From Rubrivivax sp. (GTDB lineage Bacteria; Pseudomonadota; Gammaproteobacteria; Burkholderiales; Burkholderiaceae_C), in the NCBI GenBank assembly GCA_030653505.1, contig JAURZK010000038.1:1-64000 (forward strand): a stretch of 64,000 nucleotides of DNA. Direction: 5' to 3'. The position numbers were made by a program, and so were the translations under genes. A model generated the notes under the pieces. That model searched no databases. It saw only the letters and a list, made by a program, of their open reading frames with translations, and was not told where the DNA came from. Positions 23,793 to 31,482 of the stretch are shown one piece after another; the first letter of the stretch is position 1, and each line of letters starts with the position of its first letter.

Positions 23793-24581
23793 ATGTCCGA
23801 CCAGCCGCCGGTTCGCCTGGATGTCGACGCCGATGGCATCGCCACGCTGACGCTGAACCGCCCGGAGCAGCTCAACGCCTTCGACCTGAAGATGATCGAA
23901 GCCTGGCGTGCCGCACTCGAAGCGGCCGAGGCCGACGAACGTGTCAAGGTGGTGGTGGTCACCGGCGCCGGCCGCGCCTTCTGCGCTGGCGGCGATTTCG
24001 AGGAGATGGCCAAGTTCAGCGAGATGAACAGCCTGGACCGCAAGAACTTCCTCTACCGCAACGTGCACCGCATTCCGCTGGCGCTGGAGCGCATGGACAA
24101 GCCGGTCATCGCCGCCATCAACGGCGCGGCGCGCGGCGCCGGCCTGGACATGGCGCTGATGTGCGACATGCGCTTCATGGCGCAGTCGGCCACGCTCGCC
24201 GAGACCTACATCAACATCGGCCTCATCGCCGGCGACGCCGGCTCGTGGTTCCTGCCGCGCCTGATCGGCACGGCGCGCGCGCTCGAGCTTTTCTGGTCGG
24301 GTCGCGTGGTCGGCGCCGAGGAAGCCGAGCGCATCGGCATGGTCAACCGCAGTGTGCCCGACGCCGACCTGCTGAAGGTGACCTACGACTTTGCGCGCAT
24401 CGTCGCCTCCAAGCCGCAGCAGGCGGTGCGCTTCTTCCGCCGCGCCGTCTACCAGAGCCAGACCATGGCGCTGGGTGCGCACCTGGACATGGTGTCTTCG
24501 CACATGGCCGTGCTGGAAGACCTGCCCGAGCACCGCGACGGCATTGCCGCGTTCCGCAATCGCGCACGCGGCAAGTCCTAG
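23793..24581 (+). CDS. Enoyl-CoA hydratase/isomerase (crotonase) family protein
   Basis: A 262-residue crotonase. The ATG at 23793 (MSDQPPVRLDVDADGIATLTLNRP) has AGGAG 9 bases upstream; an in-frame ATG at 23742 lies inside the operator-like element and is less likely. Oxyanion strands are GRAFCAGGDFEEMA near 65 and GAARGAGLDMALMCDM near 108. The Glu144 position is Asp (GLDMAL). The segment ETYINIGLIAGDAGSWFLPR carries an Asp close to the catalytic Asp of 4-chlorobenzoyl-CoA dehalogenase. The substrate is unknown. It is the first gene of the plus-strand block 23793-29691 and is probably co-transcribed with the CoA-transferase 34 bp downstream. Confidence 0.9.
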   Translation: MSDQPPVRLDVDADGIATLTLNRPEQLNAFDLKMIEAWRAALEAAEADERVKVVVVTGAGRAFCAGGDFEEMAKFSEMNSLDRKNFLYRNVHRIPLALERMDKPVIAAINGAARGAGLDMALMCDMRFMAQSATLAETYINIGLIAGDAGSWFLPRLIGTARALELFWSGRVVGAEEAERIGMVNRSVPDADLLKVTYDFARIVASKPQQAVRFFRRAVYQSQTMALGAHLDMVSSHMAVLEDLPEHRDGIAAFRNRARGKS

Positions 24582-24615
24582 CCGCCGGCGCAGCGCAAAC
24601 AATCCCCGGGCCGGC

Positions 24616-25815
24616 ATGGCGGGCGTTCTCGAAGGCATCACGGTCGTCGACCTGTCGCGGCTGGTCGCCGGTCCGTACTCGACCATGGCGCTGGCCGACC
24701 TGGGTGCACGCGTCATCAAGGTCGAAGCCCTGGCGGGTGAGGACGGCCGCCACCTCGGGCCCCCGTTCTACGGCGAATCCAGCGTCACCTTCATGTCCTG
24801 CAACCGCGGCAAGGAGTCGCTGGCGCTGGACCTGCGCAAGCCGGCCGGGCGCGACATCCTCGACCGCCTGATCAAGCGTTCGCAGGTCGTGGTGCACAAC
24901 TTCAGGCCCGACTTCGCCGAAAAGTACGCCCTGACCTACGATGACGTGCGCGCGCTGCAGCCCGAGGTGATCTACGCCGCCATCACGGCCTTCGGCGAGC
25001 AGGGCGCGTACCGGCTGCGCCCGGCGGTGGACAGCGTGGTGCAGGGCATGGCCGGTGGCTTCTATGCCAGCGGCAACGAGGGCGACGACCCGATCCGCAT
25101 GGGCATTCCGCTGGTCGACGTGGCCTGCGGCATGTGCGGCGCCTTCGGCGTCCTGGCCGCCGTGATGCACTGGCGCCAGACCGGCCGCGGCCAGCAGGTC
25201 GAAACCGTGCTCGTCGACACCATGTTCAACCTGATGGCCTCCAAGGTGGGTGAGCATGCCGTCGAGCGGCGCGAGCCGGCGCGTGCCGTGAATCTGCCGA
25301 TCGCCGCGCCCAGCCGCCACTTCTCCGCCGGCGACGGCCAGTGGTTCAGCGTCTCCGTCATCAGCGACGGCGCCTTTGCACGCTTCTGCGACGCCATCGG
25401 CCGCCGCGAATGGGTCGCTGATCCGCGTTACGCCAGCAACGCCGGCCGCGTGGCCCACCGGCCCGAGATGGCGGCCGAACTGGGGGCGATCTTCGCCACG
25501 CAGCCGGCAGCGCACTGGCTGTCCGCGTTCGCCGAAGCCGACATTCCCAGCGGGCCGGTGAACACCGTGTCGCAGGCCATGGCCGACCCGCACCTGGCCG
25601 CCCGCTTCGTTGCGCACCCGGCATTGCCAGGTCTGCCGCTGATCCCGTTCTCAGCGCACCTGGGGCAGGGCATGCTGAGCCCCGAGCAGATGGCGCCGCC
25701 GCCGCGCGCCGGCCAGCACAGCGCGGCGCTGCTGCACGAACTGGGTTGTGATGCTGCCGAAGTGCAGCGCCTGGTGCGCGAGCGTGTCGTCCGCCTGGCC
25801 GAACCAACGCGATGA
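24616..25815 (+). CDS. Class III (CaiB/BaiF) CoA-transferase
   Basis: A 399-residue family III CoA-transferase starting MAGVLEGITVVDLSRLVAGPYSTMALADLGARVIKVE, the canonical N-terminus. VVHNFRPDFAEKY near 93 and RPAVDSVVQGMAGGF near 138 carry the family core; the Asp of PAVDSVVQ is the nucleophile that becomes the aspartyl-CoA thioester. C-terminal DIPSGPVNTVSQAMADPHLAAR is typical. It probably activates the imported acid using an acyl-CoA donor such as succinyl- or acetyl-CoA. It is followed by acetoacetyl-CoA synthetase after 10 bp, consistent with one transcript. Confidence 0.92.
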   Translation: MAGVLEGITVVDLSRLVAGPYSTMALADLGARVIKVEALAGEDGRHLGPPFYGESSVTFMSCNRGKESLALDLRKPAGRDILDRLIKRSQVVVHNFRPDFAEKYALTYDDVRALQPEVIYAAITAFGEQGAYRLRPAVDSVVQGMAGGFYASGNEGDDPIRMGIPLVDVACGMCGAFGVLAAVMHWRQTGRGQQVETVLVDTMFNLMASKVGEHAVERREPARAVNLPIAAPSRHFSAGDGQWFSVSVISDGAFARFCDAIGRREWVADPRYASNAGRVAHRPEMAAELGAIFATQPAAHWLSAFAEADIPSGPVNTVSQAMADPHLAARFVAHPALPGLPLIPFSAHLGQGMLSPEQMAPPPRAGQHSAALLHELGCDAAEVQRLVRERVVRLAEPTR

Positions 25816-25825
25816 GGGCCTGAGC

Positions 25826-27817
25826 ATGAACCCACCCGACACCGCCGACGTCATCTGGCGCCCGTCTTCGCAGCGCGTGGCGCGCGCCCGCATCACCGAC
25901 TACACGCGCTGGCTGAAGGAGCGCAAGGGCCTGGACTTCCCCGACTACGCCGCGCTGTGGCAGTGGTCGGTCGACGAGATCGAGGCCTCGTGGGCGGCGA
26001 TGGTCGAGTACCTGGAGATCCCGCTGCAGGGCGATCTCAAGCCGGTGCTGGCTGACCGCAGCATGCCCGGCGCACGCTGGTTCCCGAACACGCGCACCAA
26101 CTACGTCAGCCAGATCTTCAAGCACGCCAGCACCGCGCGGCCGGCGATCGTCTTCCGCAACGAGGAAGGCGCGCGCGACGAAGTGTCGTGGTCCCGGCTT
26201 GAGCGCGACGTGGCGGCGATGGCGCAGTGGTTGCGCGAGAAGGGCGTGGAGCCCGGCGACCGCGTGGTCGCCTACCTGCCGAACATCCCGCAGGCCGTGG
26301 TGGCCTTCCTGGCAGTGGCCAGCGTCGGCGCCGTGTGGTCGCTGTGCTCGCCCGAGATGGGCGTGGCGGCCGTCGTCGACCGCTTCCGCCAGATCGAGCC
26401 CAAGGTGATGATCGCCGTCGACGGCTATCGGTGGAGCGGCAAGGCGCACGACCGCCGCGATGTGGTGACGGCGATGCTGGGCGAACTGCCCAGCGTCGAG
26501 CGGCTGGTGCTGGTGCCCTACCTCGACCCGGCGGCCGACGTTGCGGCCTGGCCGCAGGGTGTGGCCTGGCGCGACACGCTGCGCCGCGAGGTGCCGCTGC
26601 AGATCGACCTGCAGCCCTTCGACCATCCGCTGTGGGTGGTGTATTCGTCGGGCACCACGGGCCTGCCCAAGCCCATCGTGCACGGCCATGGCGGCATCCT
26701 GGTCGAACACGTCAAGACCATGGCGCTGCACAACGACGTCTGCGCCGGCGACCGCTTCCACTGGTACACCACCACCGGCTGGGTGATGTGGAACCTGAAC
26801 GTGGCCGCGCTGCTGGTCGGTGCCACCATGTGCGTCTACGACGGCAACCCGGCCTGGCCCGACTATTCGACGCTGTGGCGCTTCTGCGGCGAGATGAATC
26901 TCGACTTCTTCGGTGCCGGTGCCGCCTTCTTCACCATGTGCGAGAAGAACGGCGTCGAGCCGCGCAAGGTGGCGGCGCTGGGCCGCTTGCGCACGATCGG
27001 GTCCACCGGCTCGCCGCTGTCGCCCGAGAGCTATCGCTGGGTCTACGACAAGGTGGTGCGCGATGTCTGGCTGACGCCGATGTCCGGCGGCACCGACTTC
27101 GCCGGCGCCTTCGTCGCCGGCGTGCCCACGCTGCCGGTGGTGGTGGGTGAGATGCAGGTGCGCTGCCTGGGCGCCAATGTGCAGGCCTGGGACGACGCGG
27201 GCCGGCCCTTGGTCGACGAAGTGGGCGAACTGGTCTGCACGGCGCCCATCCCGTCGATGCCGCTGTACCTGTGGAACGACCCGGGCGGCAAGCGGCTGCA
27301 CGAGAGCTATTTCGACGTCTACCCCGGCGTCTGGCGCCATGGCGACTGGCTGCGCATCACGCCGCGCGGCGGCGCCATCATCTATGGCCGCAGCGACGCC
27401 ACCATCAACCGCCACGGCGTGCGCATGGGCACCAGCGAGCTCTACAGCGTGGTCGAGGCCCTGCCCGAAGTGATGGACAGCCTGGTGGTCGACCTGGAGT
27501 TCCTGGGCCGCGAAAGCTGGATGCCGCTGTTCGTGGTGCTGCGGCCGGGGCATGCACTCGACGCCGCGCTGACCGAGCGCATCAAGTCGGCCATACGCAA
27601 TGCGCTGTCGGCGCGCCATGTTCCCAACGACGTCATCGCCGTGCCCGAGGTGCCGCGCACGCTCACCGGCAAGAAGCTCGAGGTGCCGGTGAAGAAGCTG
27701 CTGCTCGGCCAGCCGGCCGACAAGGTGGCCAATCGCGACACCATGGCCAACCCCGCCAGCCTGGACTGGTTCGTGGCACTGGCGCGCCAGCGTGACCAGC
27801 AGGCCGATCAACGCTGA
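25826..27817 (+). CDS. Acetoacetyl-CoA synthetase (acetoacetate-CoA ligase)
   Basis: A 663-residue AMP-forming ligase with the length and pattern of acetoacetyl-CoA synthetase. The ATG at 25826 starts MNPPDTADVIWRPSSQRVARARITDY. Motifs: VLADRSMPGARWFPNTRTNYVSQIF near 73 (diagnostic of this subfamily), WVVYSSGTTGLPKPIVHGHGG near 270 (P-loop), STGSPLSPESYRWVYDKV near 393, HGDWLRITPRGGAIIYGRSDATINRHGVRMG near 510 and PRTLTGKKLEVPVKK with the catalytic Lys near 612. It makes acetoacetyl-CoA from acetoacetate, ATP and CoA. That would feed the end product of ketone-type or HMG-type cleavage into thiolysis. Some family members accept other beta-keto acids. Confidence 0.92.
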   Translation: MNPPDTADVIWRPSSQRVARARITDYTRWLKERKGLDFPDYAALWQWSVDEIEASWAAMVEYLEIPLQGDLKPVLADRSMPGARWFPNTRTNYVSQIFKHASTARPAIVFRNEEGARDEVSWSRLERDVAAMAQWLREKGVEPGDRVVAYLPNIPQAVVAFLAVASVGAVWSLCSPEMGVAAVVDRFRQIEPKVMIAVDGYRWSGKAHDRRDVVTAMLGELPSVERLVLVPYLDPAADVAAWPQGVAWRDTLRREVPLQIDLQPFDHPLWVVYSSGTTGLPKPIVHGHGGILVEHVKTMALHNDVCAGDRFHWYTTTGWVMWNLNVAALLVGATMCVYDGNPAWPDYSTLWRFCGEMNLDFFGAGAAFFTMCEKNGVEPRKVAALGRLRTIGSTGSPLSPESYRWVYDKVVRDVWLTPMSGGTDFAGAFVAGVPTLPVVVGEMQVRCLGANVQAWDDAGRPLVDEVGELVCTAPIPSMPLYLWNDPGGKRLHESYFDVYPGVWRHGDWLRITPRGGAIIYGRSDATINRHGVRMGTSELYSVVEALPEVMDSLVVDLEFLGRESWMPLFVVLRPGHALDAALTERIKSAIRNALSARHVPNDVIAVPEVPRTLTGKKLEVPVKKLLLGQPADKVANRDTMANPASLDWFVALARQRDQQADQR

Positions 27818-27830
27818 AGGAACTCACTCA

Positions 27831-28823
27831 ATGACAAGTAATAACGTCCGCCGCGCTGCGCTGCGCGCCGGTGCGGCACTGTTGCTGGCCGCGGCGACCT
27901 TCGCTCCGGCGCTGGCGCAGCCGGCCTACCCGACCAAGCCGGTGCGCATCATCGTGCCTTCGACGCCCGCCGGCGTGCTGGACAACGTGGCGCGCACGCT
28001 GGCCCTGCGTCTGGGCGACCAACTCGGCCAGCCCATCGTCATCGACAACAAGCCCGGTGCCGGCGGCAACATCGGCGCCGAGGCCGCGGCGCGCTCGCCG
28101 GCCGACGGCTACACCCTGTTCATCGGCTTCAACGCGACGCACGGCGCCAACCTGGCGCTGTTCGGCAAGCTGAGCTACGACCCGGTCGGTGACTTCGCCC
28201 CCATCAGCCTGCTTGCAGCCGTGCCCAACATCATTTCGGTGCACCCGGCGCAGCCGGTGAACTCGCTCGCCGAACTGGTGGCGCTGGCCAAGGCCAAACC
28301 GGGCCAGTTGAGCTATGCCTCGTCGGGCAACGGCACGTCCACCCATCTCGCCGCCGAACTGTTCAAGGCGGTTGCCGCCATCGACATCGCGCACATTCCC
28401 TACAAGGGCAGTGCGCCGGCGGTCACCGACGTCATCGCAGGCCAGGTGCCGGTGCTGATGGACAGCGTGGCCTCGTCGACAGCTCACGTCAAGGCCGGCA
28501 AGCTCAAGGCGCTGGCAACGACCAGCCCGAAGCGGCTGCTGGTCCTGCCAGAGCTGCCCACTGTGGCCGAGTCGGGCTACCCGGGCTTCCAATCCACGGC
28601 CTGGGTCGGACTGCTGGCGCCGGCGGGCACGCCCAAGGCCGTCGTCGAGCAGATCAACGCCGCCGTCCTCAAGGTCATGGCGCTGCCCGAGACGCGCGAA
28701 CGCATGGCCGGCTTCGGCGCCGAGATCACCACGTCCACGCCCGACGCGTTCGCAGCCCACATCCGGTCAGAAATGGCCAAGCTGGGCAAGGTGATCCGCG
28801 ATGCCAACATCAAGGTGAACTGA
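27831..28823 (+). CDS. Bug/TctC-family tripartite tricarboxylate transporter receptor
   Basis: A 330-residue Bug receptor; start ATG at 27831 behind GAAGGAACTCACTCA. The signal peptide AALRAGAALLLAAATFAPALAQ is followed by PAYPTKPVRIIVPSTPAGVLDNVARTL, the family signature. VIDNKPGAGGNIGAEAAARSPADGYTL, IAHIPYKGSAPAVTDVIAGQVPVL and TAWVGLLAPAGTPKAVV are the other conserved strands. It lies 13 bp after acetoacetyl-CoA synthetase, and a hairpin resembling a terminator follows. It presumably binds the carboxylate that the flanking enzymes degrade; no TctA or TctB gene is present. Confidence 0.93.
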   Translation: MTSNNVRRAALRAGAALLLAAATFAPALAQPAYPTKPVRIIVPSTPAGVLDNVARTLALRLGDQLGQPIVIDNKPGAGGNIGAEAAARSPADGYTLFIGFNATHGANLALFGKLSYDPVGDFAPISLLAAVPNIISVHPAQPVNSLAELVALAKAKPGQLSYASSGNGTSTHLAAELFKAVAAIDIAHIPYKGSAPAVTDVIAGQVPVLMDSVASSTAHVKAGKLKALATTSPKRLLVLPELPTVAESGYPGFQSTAWVGLLAPAGTPKAVVEQINAAVLKVMALPETRERMAGFGAEITTSTPDAFAAHIRSEMAKLGKVIRDANIKVN

Positions 28824-28827
28824 GTCC

Positions 28828-28848
28828 CGCACACCGCACACCGCACAC
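28828..28848. repeat. Three tandem 7-bp copies of CGCACAC
   Basis: Three exact head-to-tail copies of CGCACAC follow the Bug receptor stop and run into the hairpin at 28855. This is a short microsatellite-like tract with no reading frame. Confidence 0.8.
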
Positions 28849-28854
28849 CGCGCT

Positions 28855-28878
28855 GCGGGCTGTGCGCCCGCCTGTTTT
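28855..28878 (+). terminator. Putative intrinsic terminator after the Bug receptor gene
   Basis: A GCGGGC stem, TGTGC loop and GCCCGC stem are followed by CTGTTTT. The perfect 6-bp GC stem with a short T tract, 32 bases after the stop codon and 31 before the next start, is the best intrinsic-terminator candidate seen in the window. Read-through to 28909 remains possible. Confidence 0.5.
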
Positions 28879-28908
28879 CCCAGAACCCACCCGCACTGGA
28901 GATCCAGC

Positions 28909-29691
28909 ATGTCTGACAAAGAGATTTATTACGAAGTCAAGGACTACGTCGGCACCATCACCATCAACCGGCCGAAGTCGCTGAACGCCTTCACCGGCGA
29001 CAACATCGTCGAGATGCAGCGGCTGCTCGACGTGGCGTCGGCCGACAAGAACGTCGGCGTCATCGTGCTCACCGGCGCCGGCGACCGCGCCTTCTGCGTC
29101 GGCGGCGACGTCAACTGGGAGAAGGGCTCCGGCGGCAAGAGCGGCCTGGAGGACCTGAACTTCACGTTCAACCGCCAGATCGTCGAGTGCCCCAAGCCGG
29201 TGATCGCGCGCGTCAGCGGCTACGCCATCGGCGGCGGCCACCACATCGCCTACTTCTGCGACTTCACGGTCGCGGCCGACCATTCCATCTTCGGCCAGAA
29301 CGGCCCGCGCGTCGGCTCGCCGGCCGGTGGCTACATCGTCTCGCACTCGGCCAACGTGCTCGGCCACAAGCGGGCGCGCGAACTGTGGATGCTGTGCCGG
29401 CGCTACAACGCGCAGCAGGCGCTGGACTGGGGGCTGGTGAACTCGGTGGTGCCGAAGGAGAAGCTCGACGAAGAAGTGCGCAAGTACGCCGACGAGCTGC
29501 TGTCGCTGAGCCCGACCTGCCTGCGCATCGTCAAGCGCTCGTTCTACCACCACATGCAGCCCATCATGGCGCGCGACATGAAAGAACTGATCGAAGAGGT
29601 GGCGCCGGACTACTTCAAGACCGACGAGCAGCAGGAGGGCGCCAACGCATTTCTGCAAAAGCGCAAGCCGGACTTCAGCCGCTTCCGCTAA
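28909..29691 (+). CDS. BadI/MenB-like crotonase (putative ring-opening or Claisen-type hydrolase)
   Basis: A 260-residue protein aligning throughout with 2-ketocyclohexanecarboxyl-CoA hydrolase (BadI) and 1,4-dihydroxy-2-naphthoyl-CoA synthase (MenB). GAGDRAFCVGGDVN is at 56-69, GYAIGGGHHIAYFCDF at 104-119, then FGQNGPRVGS, KRARELWMLCRRYNAQQALDWGLVN and the C-terminal DYFKTDEQQEGANAFLQKRKPDFS with its conserved Tyr. In BadI and MenB the GS segment carries a catalytic Asp (GSxD); here it reads GSPAGG at 136-141, so the Asp is missing. A cyclic beta-keto acyl-CoA substrate is likely, with altered chemistry. The AUG at 28909 follows GGAGATCCAGC, a good ribosome site. Confidence 0.87.
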   Translation: MSDKEIYYEVKDYVGTITINRPKSLNAFTGDNIVEMQRLLDVASADKNVGVIVLTGAGDRAFCVGGDVNWEKGSGGKSGLEDLNFTFNRQIVECPKPVIARVSGYAIGGGHHIAYFCDFTVAADHSIFGQNGPRVGSPAGGYIVSHSANVLGHKRARELWMLCRRYNAQQALDWGLVNSVVPKEKLDEEVRKYADELLSLSPTCLRIVKRSFYHHMQPIMARDMKELIEEVAPDYFKTDEQQEGANAFLQKRKPDFSRFR

Positions 29692-29842
29692 CACCGCGCG
29701 GCGCGCGGAAGCTGCACGAGTCGGGCGGGCACGCTGAAATCGTGCGCGTCCTGCGCGACCTGGAACTCAAGGACAAGGTCGGGCGGTTGGGCATCGATGT
29801 CGTGACGATCACACCGGCATGGCGCGGCACATGCGCGGGACG
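29692..29842. other. Convergent intergenic gap with a short GC hairpin
   Basis: Between the stops of the BadI-like gene and the ACAD at 29843 there is no credible gene. CCGCGC-GGC-GCGCGG at 29694-29708 can form a 6-bp stem just after the TAA but has no T tract, so a terminator is only a weak possibility. Confidence 0.4.
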
Positions 29843-30997
29843 CTACAAGCCCATCCGCTTGGCGATGATGTTGCGCTGGATCTCGTTGGTGCCGGCGCCG
29901 ATGGGGCCGACGCGCGAATCGCGGAAGTACATCTGAATGTCGTACTCCATCGTGTAGCCAGCGCCGCCGAAGATCTGCATGCCCAGGTTGGCGCAGGCGA
30001 AGTTGTTGTCGGTGGCCACGATCTTGGCCATCGAGGTTTCGAGCACCGGGTCCAGGCCGGCGTCCAGCATGTCGGCTACCCGATAGCTCATCAGGCGCGC
30101 CGTTTCGGCCAGGATGCGCATGTCGACGATGCGATGCTGGATGACCTGGAAGTGCGAGATCGGTTGGCCGAACTGCAGGCGCTGCGTGGCGTAGTCGACG
30201 GTGTAGTCGACGATGGCCTGCGTGTTGCCGGCGCCCGACGCGGCAATGCACATGCGCTCCATGTTCAGCCCCTTCATCAGCCCTTTCCATGCGGCGTTCT
30301 CCTCGCCCAGCAGGTGATCGGCGGGGACGCGAACCGCGTCGAAAAAGACCTCGTTCGCATGCGTGGTGCGCCGGCCCAACATCTCCAGCGGCCGCACCGT
30401 GATGCCTGGCGTACGCGCGTCGACCAGGAACATCGAGACGCCGCGATGGCCGGCATCGGGCTTGGTCTTGGCCACCACCACCAGGTAGTCGGCGACATGC
30501 GCGTTGGTGATGTAGATCTTGCTGCCGTCGATGACGTAGGCGTCGCCGTCACGCACGGCGCGCGTGCTGATGCTGGCCACGTCCGAGCCGCCCTTGGGTT
30601 CGGACATGGCGATCGCCAGCTTGATCTCCCCACTGGCCAGGCGCGGGATGTAGCTGCGCTTGATGTGCTCGCTGCCCGAGTGCAGCAGGTGCATGCCGGC
30701 GTACACCACCGAGGTCAGGTAGGCGACGGCCGCACCGCCGTAGTGCTGGCCCAGCGCTTCGGCCAAAACCGCCAGGTCCTTGTTGCTGCCGCCGGATCCA
30801 CCGTAGTCTTCGGGGAAGGGCAGGCCCATCCAGCCGGCCTTGCCCAACGCCTGGTAGGCCTCGTGCGGGAACTCGCCGGCCGCATCCAGCGCCTTGATGC
30901 GCTGGCGCGGCAGCACGTCGGCCAGCAGCTTGAGCACGCTCTCGCGGATCATGCGCTGGTGCTCGTTGAGGCCGAAAGGCTCGAAGCTGGTTTTCAT
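29843..30997 (-). CDS. Acyl-CoA dehydrogenase (isovaleryl-CoA-dehydrogenase-type active site)
   Basis: A 384-residue ACAD (MKTSFEPFGLNEHQRMIRESV) with IAMSEPKGGSDVASISTRAV near 130 and LQFGQPISHFQVIQHRIVDM near 275. The C-terminal loop is GAGTNEIQR, so the MCAD-position Glu is absent. A Glu is present in LNMERM at 247, where isovaleryl-CoA dehydrogenase has its base. A branched or cyclic acyl-CoA substrate is therefore likely. It is the terminal gene of the 46129-29843 minus-strand run, 18 bp after a MaoC hydratase that could act on its product. Confidence 0.93.
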   Translation of the reverse strand: MKTSFEPFGLNEHQRMIRESVLKLLADVLPRQRIKALDAAGEFPHEAYQALGKAGWMGLPFPEDYGGSGGSNKDLAVLAEALGQHYGGAAVAYLTSVVYAGMHLLHSGSEHIKRSYIPRLASGEIKLAIAMSEPKGGSDVASISTRAVRDGDAYVIDGSKIYITNAHVADYLVVVAKTKPDAGHRGVSMFLVDARTPGITVRPLEMLGRRTTHANEVFFDAVRVPADHLLGEENAAWKGLMKGLNMERMCIAASGAGNTQAIVDYTVDYATQRLQFGQPISHFQVIQHRIVDMRILAETARLMSYRVADMLDAGLDPVLETSMAKIVATDNNFACANLGMQIFGGAGYTMEYDIQMYFRDSRVGPIGAGTNEIQRNIIAKRMGL

Positions 30998-31015
30998 GGC
31001 GCGTGGCTCCGGGTA

Positions 31016-31471
31016 TCAGGCAGTGGTAGGGCGGGCGCGGACCATGGTGGTGAAGATGCCGCTTTGCACCAGTTCACCGCGCTGGTTCCAGACTTCCATG
31101 CGCCGGCTGAGCATCCCGCGGTCGGGCTTGGATGCGCTGCGCTGCGCCTTCAGCACCACCCAGCGCAGCCGGATCGTGTCGCCGATCAGCACCGGGCCGT
31201 GGAACCGCCATTCGTCGATGCCGAGGAAGGCGATCGCCGTGCCGTCGAGCTGGCCCGACTTGGCGCTCAGTCCGGTGACGGCCGCCAGGGTCAACGCACC
31301 GTGCGCGATGCGCGCGCCGAAGGGCCCCTGCGCGGCGACGACAGCATCGGTGTGCACCGGGTTCGTGTCCCAGGAAAGCCCGGTGAATTGCACGATGTCG
31401 GCTTCGGTGATGGTGCGCGAAGCGCCGTCAAAGGTTTCGCCGGGGGTGAAGTCTTCGATGTACTTGGGCAT
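31016..31471 (-). CDS. MaoC-family enoyl-CoA hydratase
   Basis: A 151-residue hot-dog protein starting MPKYIEDFTPGETFDGASRTITEADIVQFTGLS. The hydratase dyad is intact in LSWDTNPVHTDA (Asp and His near 35-41). HGALTLAAVTGLS and GPVLIGDTIRLRWVVLKAQRSASKPDRGM complete the family pattern. It should hydrate a 2-enoyl-CoA, usually to the (R)-3-hydroxyacyl-CoA. In this block it sits with an ACAD and, further upstream, a thiolase-fold/DUF35 pair; this trio resembles the hydratase plus aldolase modules of bacterial steroid side-chain degradation. Confidence 0.9.
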   Translation of the reverse strand: MPKYIEDFTPGETFDGASRTITEADIVQFTGLSWDTNPVHTDAVVAAQGPFGARIAHGALTLAAVTGLSAKSGQLDGTAIAFLGIDEWRFHGPVLIGDTIRLRWVVLKAQRSASKPDRGMLSRRMEVWNQRGELVQSGIFTTMVRARPTTA

Positions 31472-31482
31472 GAAATCCTCGT

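Noticed and set aside
29694-29708. GC hairpin after the BadI-like gene as an intrinsic terminator
   Set aside because: Only a 6-bp stem and no T tract; retained as a weak note in the intergenic entry.
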